Positions 43,702-53,016 of a DNA stretch of 64,000 bases are shown here, in pieces (the first letter of the stretch is position 1; the number at the start of each line of letters is the position of its first letter). The DNA comes from Taibaiella sp041660405 (GTDB taxonomy: Bacteria > Bacteroidota > Bacteroidia > Chitinophagales > Chitinophagaceae), in NCBI GenBank assembly GCA_041660405.1, contig JBAZWL010000010.1:62001-126000 (forward strand). Direction: 5' to 3'. The notes below the pieces were generated by a model. The model did no database searches. It worked only from the letters and a program-made list of their open reading frames with translations, and was not told the origin of the DNA. Both the position numbers and the translations under genes were made by a program.

Positions 43702-45969
43702 TTAAGCCATTCCGAATTCTTTGCGGATAATATTCAAAGCACTACCGGCTTTAAACCATTCGATCTGTTGCGTATTGTAGGTATGGTTTACAGAGATCTG
43801 ATCCTGGGTACCATCTTTATGATGAGCGACTACAGTAAGCGGAACACCTGGTGTAAATGCAGTAAGACCTAATACATCAAATGTATCATCTTCCTGGATT
43901 TTATCATAATCTTCATTATTGTTGAACGTAACACCCAGCATACCTTGTTTCTTAAGGTTGGTTTCATGAATACGGGCAAATGATTTTACCAGTACTACCC
44001 TAACCCCTAAATGACGAGGCTCCATGGCAGCATGTTCACGGCTTGATCCTTCACCATAGTTTTCATCACCTACCACTATAGAACCGATGCCTTGTGCTTT
44101 GTATGCACGCTGTACATCAGGTACACCGGCATAATCATTGGTCAGCTGGTTTTTAACGCTGTTGGTTTTTTCATTAAAGAAGTTGGTAGCACCGATCAGC
44201 ATATTGTTGGAGATATTATCCAGGTGACCACGGAATTTCAACCATGGGCCAGCCATAGAGATATGATCCGTAGTACATTTACCTTTTGCTTTGATCAGCA
44301 ATTTCAACCCTTTAAGGTCTGTACCTTCCCAGGCAGGGAATGGTTCCAATAGTTGCAGACGTTGTGATTCCAGGGAAACTTTTACGTCTACACTGCTTCC
44401 ATTTTCAGCAGGGGCCTGGAAGCCGGCATCTTCTACATCAAAACCTCTTGGAGGCAATTCGTAACCAGTTGGTGCATCGAATTTAACCTGTTCACCTGAT
44501 TCATTAGTTAATGTATCGGTTAATGGGTTAAAAGTAAGATCACCGGCAATAGCCAATGCTGTTACCACTTCCGGAGAACCTACAAACGCAAAAGTGTTCG
44601 GGTTACCATCCTGACGTGCAGCAAAGTTCCTGTTGAAAGAATGTATGATTGTGTTTTTTTCTTTTTTATCTGCACCTTCACGGGCCCACATACCAATGCA
44701 AGGACCACAAGCATTGGCAAATACAGTGCCACCGATTTTTCCGAAGGTATCGATGAATCCGTCACGCTCAATAGTGAAACGTACCAGTTCGCTACCCGGA
44801 GTAATAGTATAAGCTGCTTTTGCTTTCAGGTTTTTAGCTACAGCTTGTTCAGCCAGGTTAGCCGCGCGGCTTATATCTTCGTAAGAAGAGTTGGTGCAGG
44901 AACCGATCAAACCTACTTCCAATTTCGTAGGCCATCCGTTGGCAGCAGCAGCGTCTTTCATTTTAGAAATAGGTGTAGCCAGATCCGGAGAGAATGGTCC
45001 GTTAATATATGGTTCAAGTGTTGACAGGTCAAGTTCAATTACCTGGTCGAAATATTGGGAAGGATTTGCATACACTTCAGGATCGCCCGTTAAATGTTCT
45101 TTGATTCCGTTGGCAAGATCAGCAATAGCTTCACGGCCCGTAGCACGTAAGTAACGCTCCATAGATTCATCGTAACCGAAAGTAGAAGTTGTTGCACCAA
45201 TTTCAGCACCCATGTTACCAATGGTACCTTTACCGGTACAGCTTATGTTAGATGAGCCTTCGCCAAAATATTCAACAATAGCACCGGTACCGCCTTTTAC
45301 TGTAAGCTTACCTGCTACCCAAAGGATAATATCTTTAGGAGTAGCCCAACCATTCAGTTTACCTTTAAGATGTACACCAATCAGTTTTGGCATTTTTAGT
45401 TCCCAAGGGAGGCCAGCCATTACATCACAAGCATCGGCACCACCTACACCAATAGCGATCATACCCAGACCACCAGCGTTAGGCGTGTGAGAATCGGTAC
45501 CGATCATCATACCGCCGGGGAATGCGTAATTTTCCAGAACTACCTGGTGAATAATACCTGCACCTGCTTTCCAGAAACCCAGGCCATAACGGTCGGATAC
45601 GGAAGACAGGAAATCATAAACTTCTTTGTTGGAGTCAACAGCTACCTGCAAATCTTTATCTGCTTCAACTTTGGCCTGGATCAGGTGATCACAGTGTACA
45701 GTTGAAGGAACAGCTACTTTATCACGCCCGCAAGTCATAAACTGAAGAAGCGCCATCTGCGCCGTTGCATCCTGCATCGCGACCCTGTCCGGGCGAAAAT
45801 CTACATAAGCCTTACCACGCTCATAAGCTGTAGTAGCGGGCTTATCCAGATGCGAATAAAGGATTTTTTCCGTAAGGGTCAACGGACGTCCAAGCAATTG
45901 ACGGGCAATCTGAATTTTACCCGGCATTTCAGCGTACACTTTTTGGATGAGATCTAAGTCGAAAGCCAT
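43702..45969 (-). CDS. Aconitate hydratase
   Basis: The 755-residue enzyme interconverts citrate and isocitrate in the TCA cycle. It has the iron-sulfur ligand cysteines in LIGSCTNSSYEDI and ANACGPCIGMW, the substrate motifs VAVPSTVHCDHLIQ, GGMMIGTDSHTPNAGGLG and, in the swivel domain, GDENYGEGSSREHAAMEPRHLG. Length and order fit the mitochondrial-type aconitase common in Bacteroidota. It is a single gene with a clear terminator. Confidence 0.97.
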   Translation of the reverse strand: MAFDLDLIQKVYAEMPGKIQIARQLLGRPLTLTEKILYSHLDKPATTAYERGKAYVDFRPDRVAMQDATAQMALLQFMTCGRDKVAVPSTVHCDHLIQAKVEADKDLQVAVDSNKEVYDFLSSVSDRYGLGFWKAGAGIIHQVVLENYAFPGGMMIGTDSHTPNAGGLGMIAIGVGGADACDVMAGLPWELKMPKLIGVHLKGKLNGWATPKDIILWVAGKLTVKGGTGAIVEYFGEGSSNISCTGKGTIGNMGAEIGATTSTFGYDESMERYLRATGREAIADLANGIKEHLTGDPEVYANPSQYFDQVIELDLSTLEPYINGPFSPDLATPISKMKDAAAANGWPTKLEVGLIGSCTNSSYEDISRAANLAEQAVAKNLKAKAAYTITPGSELVRFTIERDGFIDTFGKIGGTVFANACGPCIGMWAREGADKKEKNTIIHSFNRNFAARQDGNPNTFAFVGSPEVVTALAIAGDLTFNPLTDTLTNESGEQVKFDAPTGYELPPRGFDVEDAGFQAPAENGSSVDVKVSLESQRLQLLEPFPAWEGTDLKGLKLLIKAKGKCTTDHISMAGPWLKFRGHLDNISNNMLIGATNFFNEKTNSVKNQLTNDYAGVPDVQRAYKAQGIGSIVVGDENYGEGSSREHAAMEPRHLGVRVVLVKSFARIHETNLKKQGMLGVTFNNNEDYDKIQEDDTFDVLGLTAFTPGVPLTVVAHHKDGTQDQISVNHTYNTQQIEWFKAGSALNIIRKEFGMA

Positions 45970-46162
45970 TTCTTAAAATAAAATATTTAAAAATTTTTAA
46001 TAAAGTGAAGGAAACTGAAAAAAATAATTTAGACGAATCAAGATTTAAAATTCTCTTTTTCCAACTGTCCGCAAATTTACTTCATAAAAAAGAGAAAAGA
46101 AAAAAAAGACAGGATTATGACAATTGTTTTTAGTGATTTTGTTATTATTCAAAACACTTAGA

Positions 46163-46195
46163 AATCCTATAAGGGTTTAAAACCCTTATAGGATT
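46163..46195. repeat. Perfect inverted repeat near the small repeat-protein gene
   Basis: AATCCTATAAGGGTTT and AAACCCTTATAGGATT face each other across one base. A separate hairpin follows at 46208, so this element is probably a dispersed repeat and not the only terminator. Confidence 0.7.
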
Positions 46196-46207
46196 AGGGT
46201 TAAAGAA

Positions 46208-46233
46208 AAAAAACCGGCGATTGCCGGTTTTAA
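46208..46233 (-). terminator. Terminator of the small repeat-protein gene
   Basis: AAAACCGGC and GCCGGTTTT pair around GATT, with A/T runs outside, just after the stop at 46239. Confidence 0.85.
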
Positions 46234-46238
46234 AAATA

Positions 46239-46529
46239 TTAGTGTGCTGCTGCAGGAGACGCCTGGTTTTCTTTATAGCGCTTATCGGGCGTACCATCTT
46301 TTTTTAGTTTCTTGTTGGCCTTATATCTTTTATCAGGTGTTCCGTCTTTTTTCAATGTTACCACAGGCGTAGTTTTCCTTACCTCTTTGTTTACTTCCTT
46401 TACTTCTTTTTTTACTTTGTTTTGAGTAGTAACTACTTTGGCCTTGGTTGCAGACTGGGTAGCTTGTCCAAAGGAGATTCCTGAAACCATCAGCATCAGG
46501 GCGAGCAATAAAGATGAAAGCTTTCTCAT
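46239..46529 (-). CDS. Small secreted basic protein with LKKDGTPDKRYK repeats
   Basis: The 96-residue product has a signal peptide (1-22, ending ISFGQ), a Lys/Val/Thr-rich middle, and two copies of a 12-residue motif, LKKDGTPDKRYK, separated by ANKK. Short proteins with this motif are common in Chitinophagaceae, usually of unknown role. The strong positive charge suggests binding to nucleic acid, polysaccharide or the cell surface, which is inference. It is a single gene between aconitase and FUSC genes. Confidence 0.8.
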   Translation of the reverse strand: MRKLSSLLLALMLMVSGISFGQATQSATKAKVVTTQNKVKKEVKEVNKEVRKTTPVVTLKKDGTPDKRYKANKKLKKDGTPDKRYKENQASPAAAH

Positions 46530-46614
46530 TTCTGTTTTGTTTTTATGTTTACCCTAAAGATAGTCAGAACCTAAATACACCATGCATATTTAATGTTATT
46601 GAATTGCTATTGCT

Positions 46615-46673
46615 GTAAGGACGCATTGCATGTGTGTCCAACAACTCCGTGGACGCATGCAATGCGTCCCTAC
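46615..46673. repeat. Palindromic repeat, family B copy 2
   Basis: The element from GTAAGGACGCATTGCATGTG to the mirrored AATGCGTCCCTAC repeats the one at 15532-15585. Its last base is part of the stop codon of the FUSC gene. Confidence 0.75.
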
Positions 46674-48931
46674 TATACTTCTTCTATAGCCTTCTCTTCA
46701 CTTTCTATTTGAGGACCATGTAGTCCGGCACTGATTGCTTTGAGTTCTATCAGCATTTTCTCTACAAATACCAATTGGGCTTCCGTAGGTTGCAGGCTAT
46801 TGAAACCTTCTTCAGGAAAGGATTTCAGCAATTTATCTTCAATAAAATCATTGCCTGTTTTTTTCATGATCTGTATATTTTCGCGGAAAAGATCATCGCA
46901 TTGATACAGCATTTGGTAGAATTTTTCTTTTTCCCTTATCGGTATTTTTTCTTCTCCCAACTCCGTTTCACTATGAAAATTATTGAGTTCGCGCGTTACC
47001 CTTACATTGTGTGTAAGGAGGTAATAATAGTTTGCATAGCCTTTTTTTCTACGTCGTACCGGCTCTTGCATAAAGCGGGTAAAGGAATCAAAAGCGTTGC
47101 TGTTACGGGATTCGGCAATTCTTTTCAATTTGGTCCAGGGAATATTTTCTTCGCTACGGTAAAATGTAGATTGAAAATAAGAGAAATTGGCTGAGATAGC
47201 TTGTGCCAATAATTTAGGTAGCTGATCTTTATCCCATGATGGTAACAATAAAAAGCCTGCTGATATAGCCAATGCTGTTCCCACCAACGTACTAAAAATC
47301 CTGGTCTTCATTAATCCTGCATCAAAGTGCGGATCAATAGAAAGCAGGCCGATAAGCATTAAGGTGATAAAAAAAGTTGCTACGGAATACTGTCTCTTTA
47401 AAAAATAGATCAGGAAAATAGAACTGAAAAATACCAGCACAAATCGTGCCAATGCGGGGAAAGGCAATAACAGAAAACCCGACCCTACTATAATTCCGGC
47501 AATGGTTCCGGCACTTCTTTCGAGTCCTTTTTTAAACGTAGCACCGAAGTAAGGCTGGGATACAATGATAGCCGTAAAAGGTATCCAGTAACCATGATGG
47601 CGTAACTGGATCACCGGAATGCCATAGTTTTTATAAAGAAAAACAGAGAGGCCATTAGGGCCGGAAAAAAAGTAAGCAAACAATGTCCCGAGGAATGCGG
47701 CAACACCTATACGCAAAGCATAACGGGTAGTAATACTATCCAGGTTGAATAGCTGCCGCATATTATTTTTGACATAGCGAGGATGCAGGATATTGAGAGT
47801 TTGCGTAAAAGAATAAGCCTTATACACCCTTCTCTCGCCCGGCTGTGCCAGCAGTTCGAGGGATTTTTCTACCAGTTTTGCCACCCGTTCAGAGAGTACC
47901 AGAATCTTCTTTACCAGTTCAGCAATACCCTTCTCCTGGGCCTCCGGCGATTCTGATATAAAGACGGATATTTTCCGCAACCTTTCTATCCGCGAATTCA
48001 CCAATATACGTTCTTCCACTTTAAGGGTAAGCAGGTAGATTTCCATACGTTCCCCTATCTGCTCCAACGCCCGGAACAAACTATAGAATTGCACCGTGAA
48101 TTTACGGTCACTTACCATTTTATTTAACTGCTCGGCAGTCTCACTGATCTGGATAATGTGCAGGCTTACCAATGAAGCGCAACGCCTGCTTTGTGCCAGG
48201 GCATACTTTATTTTCTGGCTTTTACTAACCTGGTCTGTGGTTTCTTCAAACAAGTAAAGGGAACTATCTATGGCAGTCCGTACGTCTTTTTCCTTAAGGT
48301 ATATTTCCCTGATGGAACTACGGGTAACCCTGCCATCCCACCCCTTACCGGTAACATGTGCCAGCGCAGCTACCGATTTCCAGATGGCAGCAATAGTGCG
48401 CCTGTAAGGAGTACCGATACGAATAAACAAAAAACTGCAAAGACCTACAATTACAGTCCATAAAGACCCAAGAGCAACCCAACCACAACGGCTCCATAGT
48501 GCAGTAGAAGAATCGACCGGATACGCACTGGTGATAATATAAAAGATGTAAACGCTCAGGGCAAGCCCCATGCCACGGTCACCAAGGTTTTTAAACAAAC
48601 CGCTCAGAAAGCCGACTATCAACATTCCGGGCAGACTGACCCATATAAAATTGCCTGCAATGCTTCCCACAATACAAAACAAAATAGAAAGCAGGGAAGC
48701 GCTTAATAATAACCTTACACGTTGTCCGACATTGCCTTTAAGCTCTATAAAAGAAACGCATTCTGCAGCAATAGCCATCCACTCTGCCCCACTACCTTTA
48801 TCAAAGGCAAAACCCCACAATAAAGGTAAGGTTACAGACACAGCTACCCTGATACCCCATCCCCATGCGGGTTCCAGGTACTCGGATTGTAATCTTTTAT
48901 TAACAGATTGGTATGATGTGGCCAAACTCAT
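46673..48931 (-). CDS. FUSC family membrane protein, YccS-like
   Basis: The 752-residue protein has two blocks of membrane segments (about residues 28-170 and 400-550), each followed by a long soluble helical region, the duplicated layout of the YccS/YhfK/FUSC group. Supporting stretches are WGFAFDKGSGAEWMAIAAE in block 1 and GYWIPFTAIIVSQPYFGATFKKGLERSAGTI in block 2, the latter being the FUSC signature. Family members are thought to export aromatic acids or act as inner-membrane transporters; substrate unknown. Single gene. Confidence 0.9.
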   Translation of the reverse strand: MSLATSYQSVNKRLQSEYLEPAWGWGIRVAVSVTLPLLWGFAFDKGSGAEWMAIAAECVSFIELKGNVGQRVRLLLSASLLSILFCIVGSIAGNFIWVSLPGMLIVGFLSGLFKNLGDRGMGLALSVYIFYIITSAYPVDSSTALWSRCGWVALGSLWTVIVGLCSFLFIRIGTPYRRTIAAIWKSVAALAHVTGKGWDGRVTRSSIREIYLKEKDVRTAIDSSLYLFEETTDQVSKSQKIKYALAQSRRCASLVSLHIIQISETAEQLNKMVSDRKFTVQFYSLFRALEQIGERMEIYLLTLKVEERILVNSRIERLRKISVFISESPEAQEKGIAELVKKILVLSERVAKLVEKSLELLAQPGERRVYKAYSFTQTLNILHPRYVKNNMRQLFNLDSITTRYALRIGVAAFLGTLFAYFFSGPNGLSVFLYKNYGIPVIQLRHHGYWIPFTAIIVSQPYFGATFKKGLERSAGTIAGIIVGSGFLLLPFPALARFVLVFFSSIFLIYFLKRQYSVATFFITLMLIGLLSIDPHFDAGLMKTRIFSTLVGTALAISAGFLLLPSWDKDQLPKLLAQAISANFSYFQSTFYRSEENIPWTKLKRIAESRNSNAFDSFTRFMQEPVRRRKKGYANYYYLLTHNVRVTRELNNFHSETELGEEKIPIREKEKFYQMLYQCDDLFRENIQIMKKTGNDFIEDKLLKSFPEEGFNSLQPTEAQLVFVEKMLIELKAISAGLHGPQIESEEKAIEEV

Positions 48932-49042
48932 ATCTAAGCTGCAAGATAAGCACTATTGACAATTGACTTAATCAATTAGTTGATAATCCGATAACTATTT
49001 TTCAATTATAATAACACGAAATAACCTTTCGTTATTTGATTT

Positions 49043-49074
49043 ACCTATAAAAGGTGCCTACATTTACGCAATAT
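49043..49074 (+). promoter_or_regulatory. Promoter candidate of the thioredoxin-ApbE operon
   Basis: TTTG, a 20-nt spacer and TACATTTA (one base off TAnnTTTG) lie directly upstream of the ATG at 49091. Position read by eye; a base or two of error is possible. Confidence 0.5.
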
Positions 49075-49090
49075 TTATACACATAAATCT

Positions 49091-49537
49091 ATGTTGAAGC
49101 ATATTTTAGTGTCCCTGTTTTTTTGTACACCTTTCCTGGTTAATGCCCAGGTGACCCATGATCCTAATGAGGCATTTACTTGGGCAACATCAACTAACAG
49201 GCCTATACTACTCGTGTTTGAGGGTTCAGACTGGTGTTTGCCTTGTATCAAACTAGACCGGAAAGTATTATCTACAGATATTTTTATCCATTTTGCCAAC
49301 GAGAGTCTTGTAGTTTTGAAGGCGGATTTTCCTCAAAAGAAAAAACTGGATCCATTACTGGCAAAACAATATGAACGGCTTGCAGAAATTTATAATAAAG
49401 AAGGTGCTTTTCCTAAAATGATCCTGATTACTCCTGACCAAAAGGAGCTGGGAACTATAAAGGCCAATTATGGAAAGCCAGAACAGCTGATCGAAAAACT
49501 GCAGCAGGAATTAAAGCTTTATCATGAAAAAATATAA
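49091..49537 (+). CDS. Secreted thioredoxin-family protein
   Basis: The 148-residue protein has a signal peptide (1-19, ending LVNAQ) and a thioredoxin-like fold with the redox site GSDWCLPCIKLDRKV. The SDWCLPC form and the short length resemble thioredoxin_7/DsbD-gamma-like members, which act outside the cytoplasm. It is the first gene of a four-gene unit and overlaps apbE by 14 bp, implying translational coupling. It may keep cysteines of the DUF4266 partner reduced (inference). Confidence 0.88.
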   Translation: MLKHILVSLFFCTPFLVNAQVTHDPNEAFTWATSTNRPILLVFEGSDWCLPCIKLDRKVLSTDIFIHFANESLVVLKADFPQKKKLDPLLAKQYERLAEIYNKEGAFPKMILITPDQKELGTIKANYGKPEQLIEKLQQELKLYHEKI

Positions 49538-50444
49538 GGCCTGTAAAAGGCTTATGGGTTCTGATTTTGAGTTGATTTTTTGTGGTGAAGAGGAAGAGAG
49601 CAACTCGTGGCTGAACAGTGGTATTGCAGAGATACAAAGGCTGGAATACTTACTCACCGCATTCAGCGATACTTCCGAAACTGCCAAAATAAATTTGAAC
49701 GCCGGAATAGCTCCTGTCAAAGTTGAAACAGAAGTCTGGGCTTTGATACAACGTTGTATTCATTTGTCTGGTCTTACACAGGGCGCATTTGATATAACTT
49801 CAGGCGCATTGAAAGCGTTATATTCTTTTAAGCACAAAACAGTTGCCTGGCCTGATAAGCAAGTATTAGCTGAAACACTTCAAATAACCGGATATCGTCA
49901 TGTTGATCTTCAGGATAACCATGAAGTATACCTGAAACGAAAAGGTATGCGTATTGGCTTCGGGGCTATCGGAAAAGGCTATGCTGCCGATTGCGTTAAA
50001 AAATTATGGATGAATGCCGGTGTAACTTCGGGTGTGGTAAATGCAAGCGGTGATCTTACTGCCTGGGGACTACAACCCGATGGATCTTCCTGGAAAGTGG
50101 GTATTGCCAACCCTGATCATCCTCAACAAATTATTATGTGGTTGCCTGTGAATGATGCATCTGTAGCTACTTCCGGCAATTATGAACAATTCTTTGATCA
50201 TAGGGGAATTCGTTACTCACATAACATCGATCCTGCTACCGGATTGCCTGCCCGGTTTTTAAAAAGTGTAACCGTTGTAAGTCCTAGTGCAGAGCTTTCT
50301 GACGCTTTGGCCACCGCTGTTACGATTATGGGTGTAGAAGTCGGTATGAATTTTATTAACCAGTTACCACATGTTCATTGTGTGATCATTGATGAACAGA
50401 ATAAAGTATTTACCTCTGAAAAAATTAATACTTATGCCCCGTAG
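49524..50444 (+). CDS. apbE: FAD:protein FMN transferase
   Basis: The 306-residue ApbE family enzyme attaches FMN from FAD to Thr/Ser of target proteins outside the cytoplasm. Visible motifs are MGSDFELIFCG at the start, FDITSGALKAL, RIGFGAIGKGYAADCVKKL, VVNASGDLTAWG, the metal-binding VATSGNYEQFF and HNIDPATGLPA. No clear signal peptide is visible, so either the start is further upstream, export is unusual, or the enzyme is cytoplasmic. The DUF4266 gene starts inside its last codons. Confidence 0.93.
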   Translation: MKKYKACKRLMGSDFELIFCGEEEESNSWLNSGIAEIQRLEYLLTAFSDTSETAKINLNAGIAPVKVETEVWALIQRCIHLSGLTQGAFDITSGALKALYSFKHKTVAWPDKQVLAETLQITGYRHVDLQDNHEVYLKRKGMRIGFGAIGKGYAADCVKKLWMNAGVTSGVVNASGDLTAWGLQPDGSSWKVGIANPDHPQQIIMWLPVNDASVATSGNYEQFFDHRGIRYSHNIDPATGLPARFLKSVTVVSPSAELSDALATAVTIMGVEVGMNFINQLPHVHCVIIDEQNKVFTSEKINTYAP

Positions 50445-50673
50445 TCAAAACAATATCAGCATAATGCTGTACATCAGTTTACTGATGAGTATTACGCTCA
50501 CAACGGTATCCTGTAGTACTGTGAAACCATATCAGCGCGCTTACCTCAACGACGCTGAAATGCAGGCCGGGAAACTGGATGTTGAAAAATTTGACGAGAA
50601 TATGCAAACCTACAGAGAAGGCGCTTCCGGTGGTGGTACCGGAAAATCAAGCGGTGGCTGTGGTTGCAATTAG
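50434..50673 (+). CDS. DUF4266 small lipoprotein with Gly/Cys-rich tail
   Basis: Starting at the ATG at 50434, which overlaps the apbE stop, the product has 79 residues: a hydrophobic export segment (IMLYISLLMSITLTTVSC) with a lipobox-like TTVSC at Cys27, the conserved PYQRAYLNDAEMQ and a tail REGASGGGTGKSSGGCGCN. The tail is a hallmark of DUF4266. The EGAS stretch resembles the (S/T)GA(S/T) acceptor of ApbE flavinylation, a hypothesis only. DUF4266 and DUF3570 genes are regularly adjacent in Bacteroidota. Confidence 0.85.
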   Translation: MPRSQNNISIMLYISLLMSITLTTVSCSTVKPYQRAYLNDAEMQAGKLDVEKFDENMQTYREGASGGGTGKSSGGCGCN

Positions 50674-50709
50674 CATATAATTTATTTACCGACGTTTCGT
50701 AAAATTTTA

Positions 50710-51927
50710 ATGAAAAAGAAATACTTGCTGTTTGGATTACTCATGAAATCATTTTGCTCTTTTGCACAATCGGAGCAGCATGAAACCGTTTATAAAAAAC
50801 AGAAATTAAAAGAAACAACAGTACAGGCTATATTTTCCTATTATATACAGGATGGAAACCATTCGGCTGTGACCGGAGGCAAAGGCACAGAAGAACTAAC
50901 CGTTTACGCACCTGAAGTTACGATTACCCATAAGCCTGATACTGTAAACACAATAACTTTTAATGCAGGTGTAGATGTAATCACTTCTGCTTCTACAGAC
51001 AATATCGATTTTGTGATCAGCTCGGCTTCACGTGTTGATGCAAGAAGCCATGTCAGCCTGGGTTATAGCCGCAAGTTGGGGAAAAGTGGTATCACAGCCG
51101 GAGTTAATACCGGCCTTTCTATTGAATCAGATTATACCTCATTGCCTTTGGGTGTTTCCATATCCCATATTAATCCCGATGCATCAAGGGAGCTGCAAAT
51201 TAATTTCCAATATTATTACGATGATTTGCGCTGGGGAAGGATTGATGACGATTACTATAAACCGGTAGGCCTGGTATATCCTTCGGAGTTGCGCTATAAA
51301 GAATGGTTCGACAATTATAAACGCAACTCTTACAATTTAAATTTTTCACTGTTTCAGATCGTGAATAAAAGGATGAACATTGCTTTTACACCGGGATTGA
51401 TTTATCAGAACGGTTTATTGCCAACACCATTTCACAGGGTATATTTTAAAGAAGTAGTTTTACCAAAAGTAGAGAACCTGCCACAGCAACGCTGGAAAAT
51501 CCCGGTCGGCTTTCAGGTTAATATTTTTGCAACAAACAGTATTATCATCCGGTCATATTATCGATTCTACTGGGATAATTTTGGCATATGGAGTAATACA
51601 CTTTCATTGGAAGTTCCTGTGAAAGTTAGTCCTGAATGGACTATTGCACCACATGTAAGATTTTATCAGCAAACGGCTTCTGAATATTTCAAGCCCTACA
51701 AAGAACATGTAAAAGACGAAACTTTTTATACTTCCGATTATGATTTATCTGCATTTACCAGTATTAAAACAGGTATTACTTTACGGTATGCTCCACAAGC
51801 ATCTTTCCTGAAATATTATTTCTTTAATGAAGCCGCTGTCCGGTATGCCTGGTATAAAAGATCGGATGGATTGAGTGCGCACATGATTACGTTGCTACTG
51901 GATTTGAAACGCTCTAAACTAAAGTAG
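50710..51927 (+). CDS. DUF3570 outer-membrane protein
   Basis: The 405-residue protein has a signal peptide (1-19, ending SFAQ) and alternating hydrophobic/polar strands with many aromatic residues (LQINFQYYYDDLRWGRID, IIIRSYYRFYWDNFGIWS), the pattern of an outer-membrane barrel. DUF3570 family features are ATVQAIFSYYIQDGNHSAVTGG-like start and a VTIT.KPDTVNTITFNAGVD stretch. No function is established. It is the last gene of the thioredoxin-ApbE-DUF4266-DUF3570 unit; its stop codon lies inside a family A palindrome. Confidence 0.87.
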   Translation: MKKKYLLFGLLMKSFCSFAQSEQHETVYKKQKLKETTVQAIFSYYIQDGNHSAVTGGKGTEELTVYAPEVTITHKPDTVNTITFNAGVDVITSASTDNIDFVISSASRVDARSHVSLGYSRKLGKSGITAGVNTGLSIESDYTSLPLGVSISHINPDASRELQINFQYYYDDLRWGRIDDDYYKPVGLVYPSELRYKEWFDNYKRNSYNLNFSLFQIVNKRMNIAFTPGLIYQNGLLPTPFHRVYFKEVVLPKVENLPQQRWKIPVGFQVNIFATNSIIIRSYYRFYWDNFGIWSNTLSLEVPVKVSPEWTIAPHVRFYQQTASEYFKPYKEHVKDETFYTSDYDLSAFTSIKTGITLRYAPQASFLKYYFFNEAAVRYAWYKRSDGLSAHMITLLLDLKRSKLK

Positions 51928-51951
51928 AGACGCGCAATTGCGCGTCTCTAC
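51924..51951. repeat. Palindromic repeat, family A, 28-bp perfect copy
   Basis: Two perfect 14-bp arms starting GTAGAGACGCGCAA. The TAG stop of the DUF3570 gene (51925-51927) is part of the element, and a half copy (GTCTCTA, ending at 51981) supplies the stop of the convergent pfkA. Confidence 0.85.
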
Positions 51952-51978
51952 TACAATATTGTTTGATGCATTACGTCT

Positions 51979-52950
51979 CTATGAAGCCAATATTTTAGCC
52001 ATTTCCATCATTTGCATATTCAATGGCGCGTGTTGTTTTATAGCTTCTGCAAAGGGCGTATAAATAATCTCCTGGTTTTCCAGTCCGACCATGACCTGGG
52101 TCTCACCTTCAATCAAAGCATTGACTGCAGCATAGCCCATACGGCTGGCCTGTACACGATCAAAATAACTCGGAGATCCACCACGCTGAATATGCCCTAA
52201 AATGGTAGCCCTTACTTCCATATTAGGGAATTTTTCGATAATTTTTTTACGTACCGCTTCTGCACCACCAAAGTCGTCACCTTCCGCTACCACAATAATA
52301 TTAACCAGCTTCTTTCTACGCTTATCGCTGCTGATACGTTTCAACATAGCTTTAAAATCGGTATTCAATTCCGGCACCAGGATATCTTCAGCACCACAGG
52401 CAATACCACTATTCAAAGCAATATAACCTGCATCACGGCCCATGACTTCCACAATAAACATACGGTCGTGCGCTTCTGCTGTGTCCCTTATTTTATCTAT
52501 AGCTTCTACAGCAGTATTAACTGCTGTATCAAATCCTATGGTATAATCGGTGCCCGCCATGTCATTATCAATAGTACCCGGAATACCTACGGCCGGTAAA
52601 GAGTGTTCATTAAAAAAAACATTAGCTCCTTTAAATGTTCCATCGCCACCTATAAGGATCAAGCCTTCAATACCATTTTTCTTCAGATGTTGAAAAGCCT
52701 TTTTGCGGCCATCAACAGTCATAAAGTCCTTGCTCCGCGCAGTTTTAAGTATGGTACCACCTCTCTGTATAATATTAGAAACCGACGTAGTATCCATTTT
52801 ATAAATATCGCCTTCGATCATTCCCTGGTAACCCCGGCGAATGCCATAGATCTCCAGCTTATGGTATAATGCTGTACGTACTATGGCGCGTATAGCAGCA
52901 TTCATACCCGGGGCATCTCCTCCAGAGGTTAATAAAGCAATTTTTTTCAT
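51979..52950 (-). CDS. pfkA: ATP-dependent 6-phosphofructokinase
   Basis: The 323-residue enzyme phosphorylates fructose 6-phosphate in glycolysis. ATP-type residues are seen in IGGDGTFKGA and PGTIDNDMAGTDYT (PGTIDND, not PKTIDND as in pyrophosphate enzymes); other motifs are ALLTSGGDAPGMNAAIRAIV, RMFIVEVMGRDAGYIAL and LGHIQRGGSPS. I use the ATG at 52950 (MKKIALLTSGG); one two codons upstream is possible. Confidence 0.96.
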   Translation of the reverse strand: MKKIALLTSGGDAPGMNAAIRAIVRTALYHKLEIYGIRRGYQGMIEGDIYKMDTTSVSNIIQRGGTILKTARSKDFMTVDGRKKAFQHLKKNGIEGLILIGGDGTFKGANVFFNEHSLPAVGIPGTIDNDMAGTDYTIGFDTAVNTAVEAIDKIRDTAEAHDRMFIVEVMGRDAGYIALNSGIACGAEDILVPELNTDFKAMLKRISSDKRRKKLVNIIVVAEGDDFGGAEAVRKKIIEKFPNMEVRATILGHIQRGGSPSYFDRVQASRMGYAAVNALIEGETQVMVGLENQEIIYTPFAEAIKQHAPLNMQMMEMAKILAS

Positions 52951-53016
52951 TCTCATTTTGAAATAATGATTAAAGCCGTTACAATTTAAAAGGGAATATG
53001 TTCAACGTCTTTATTC

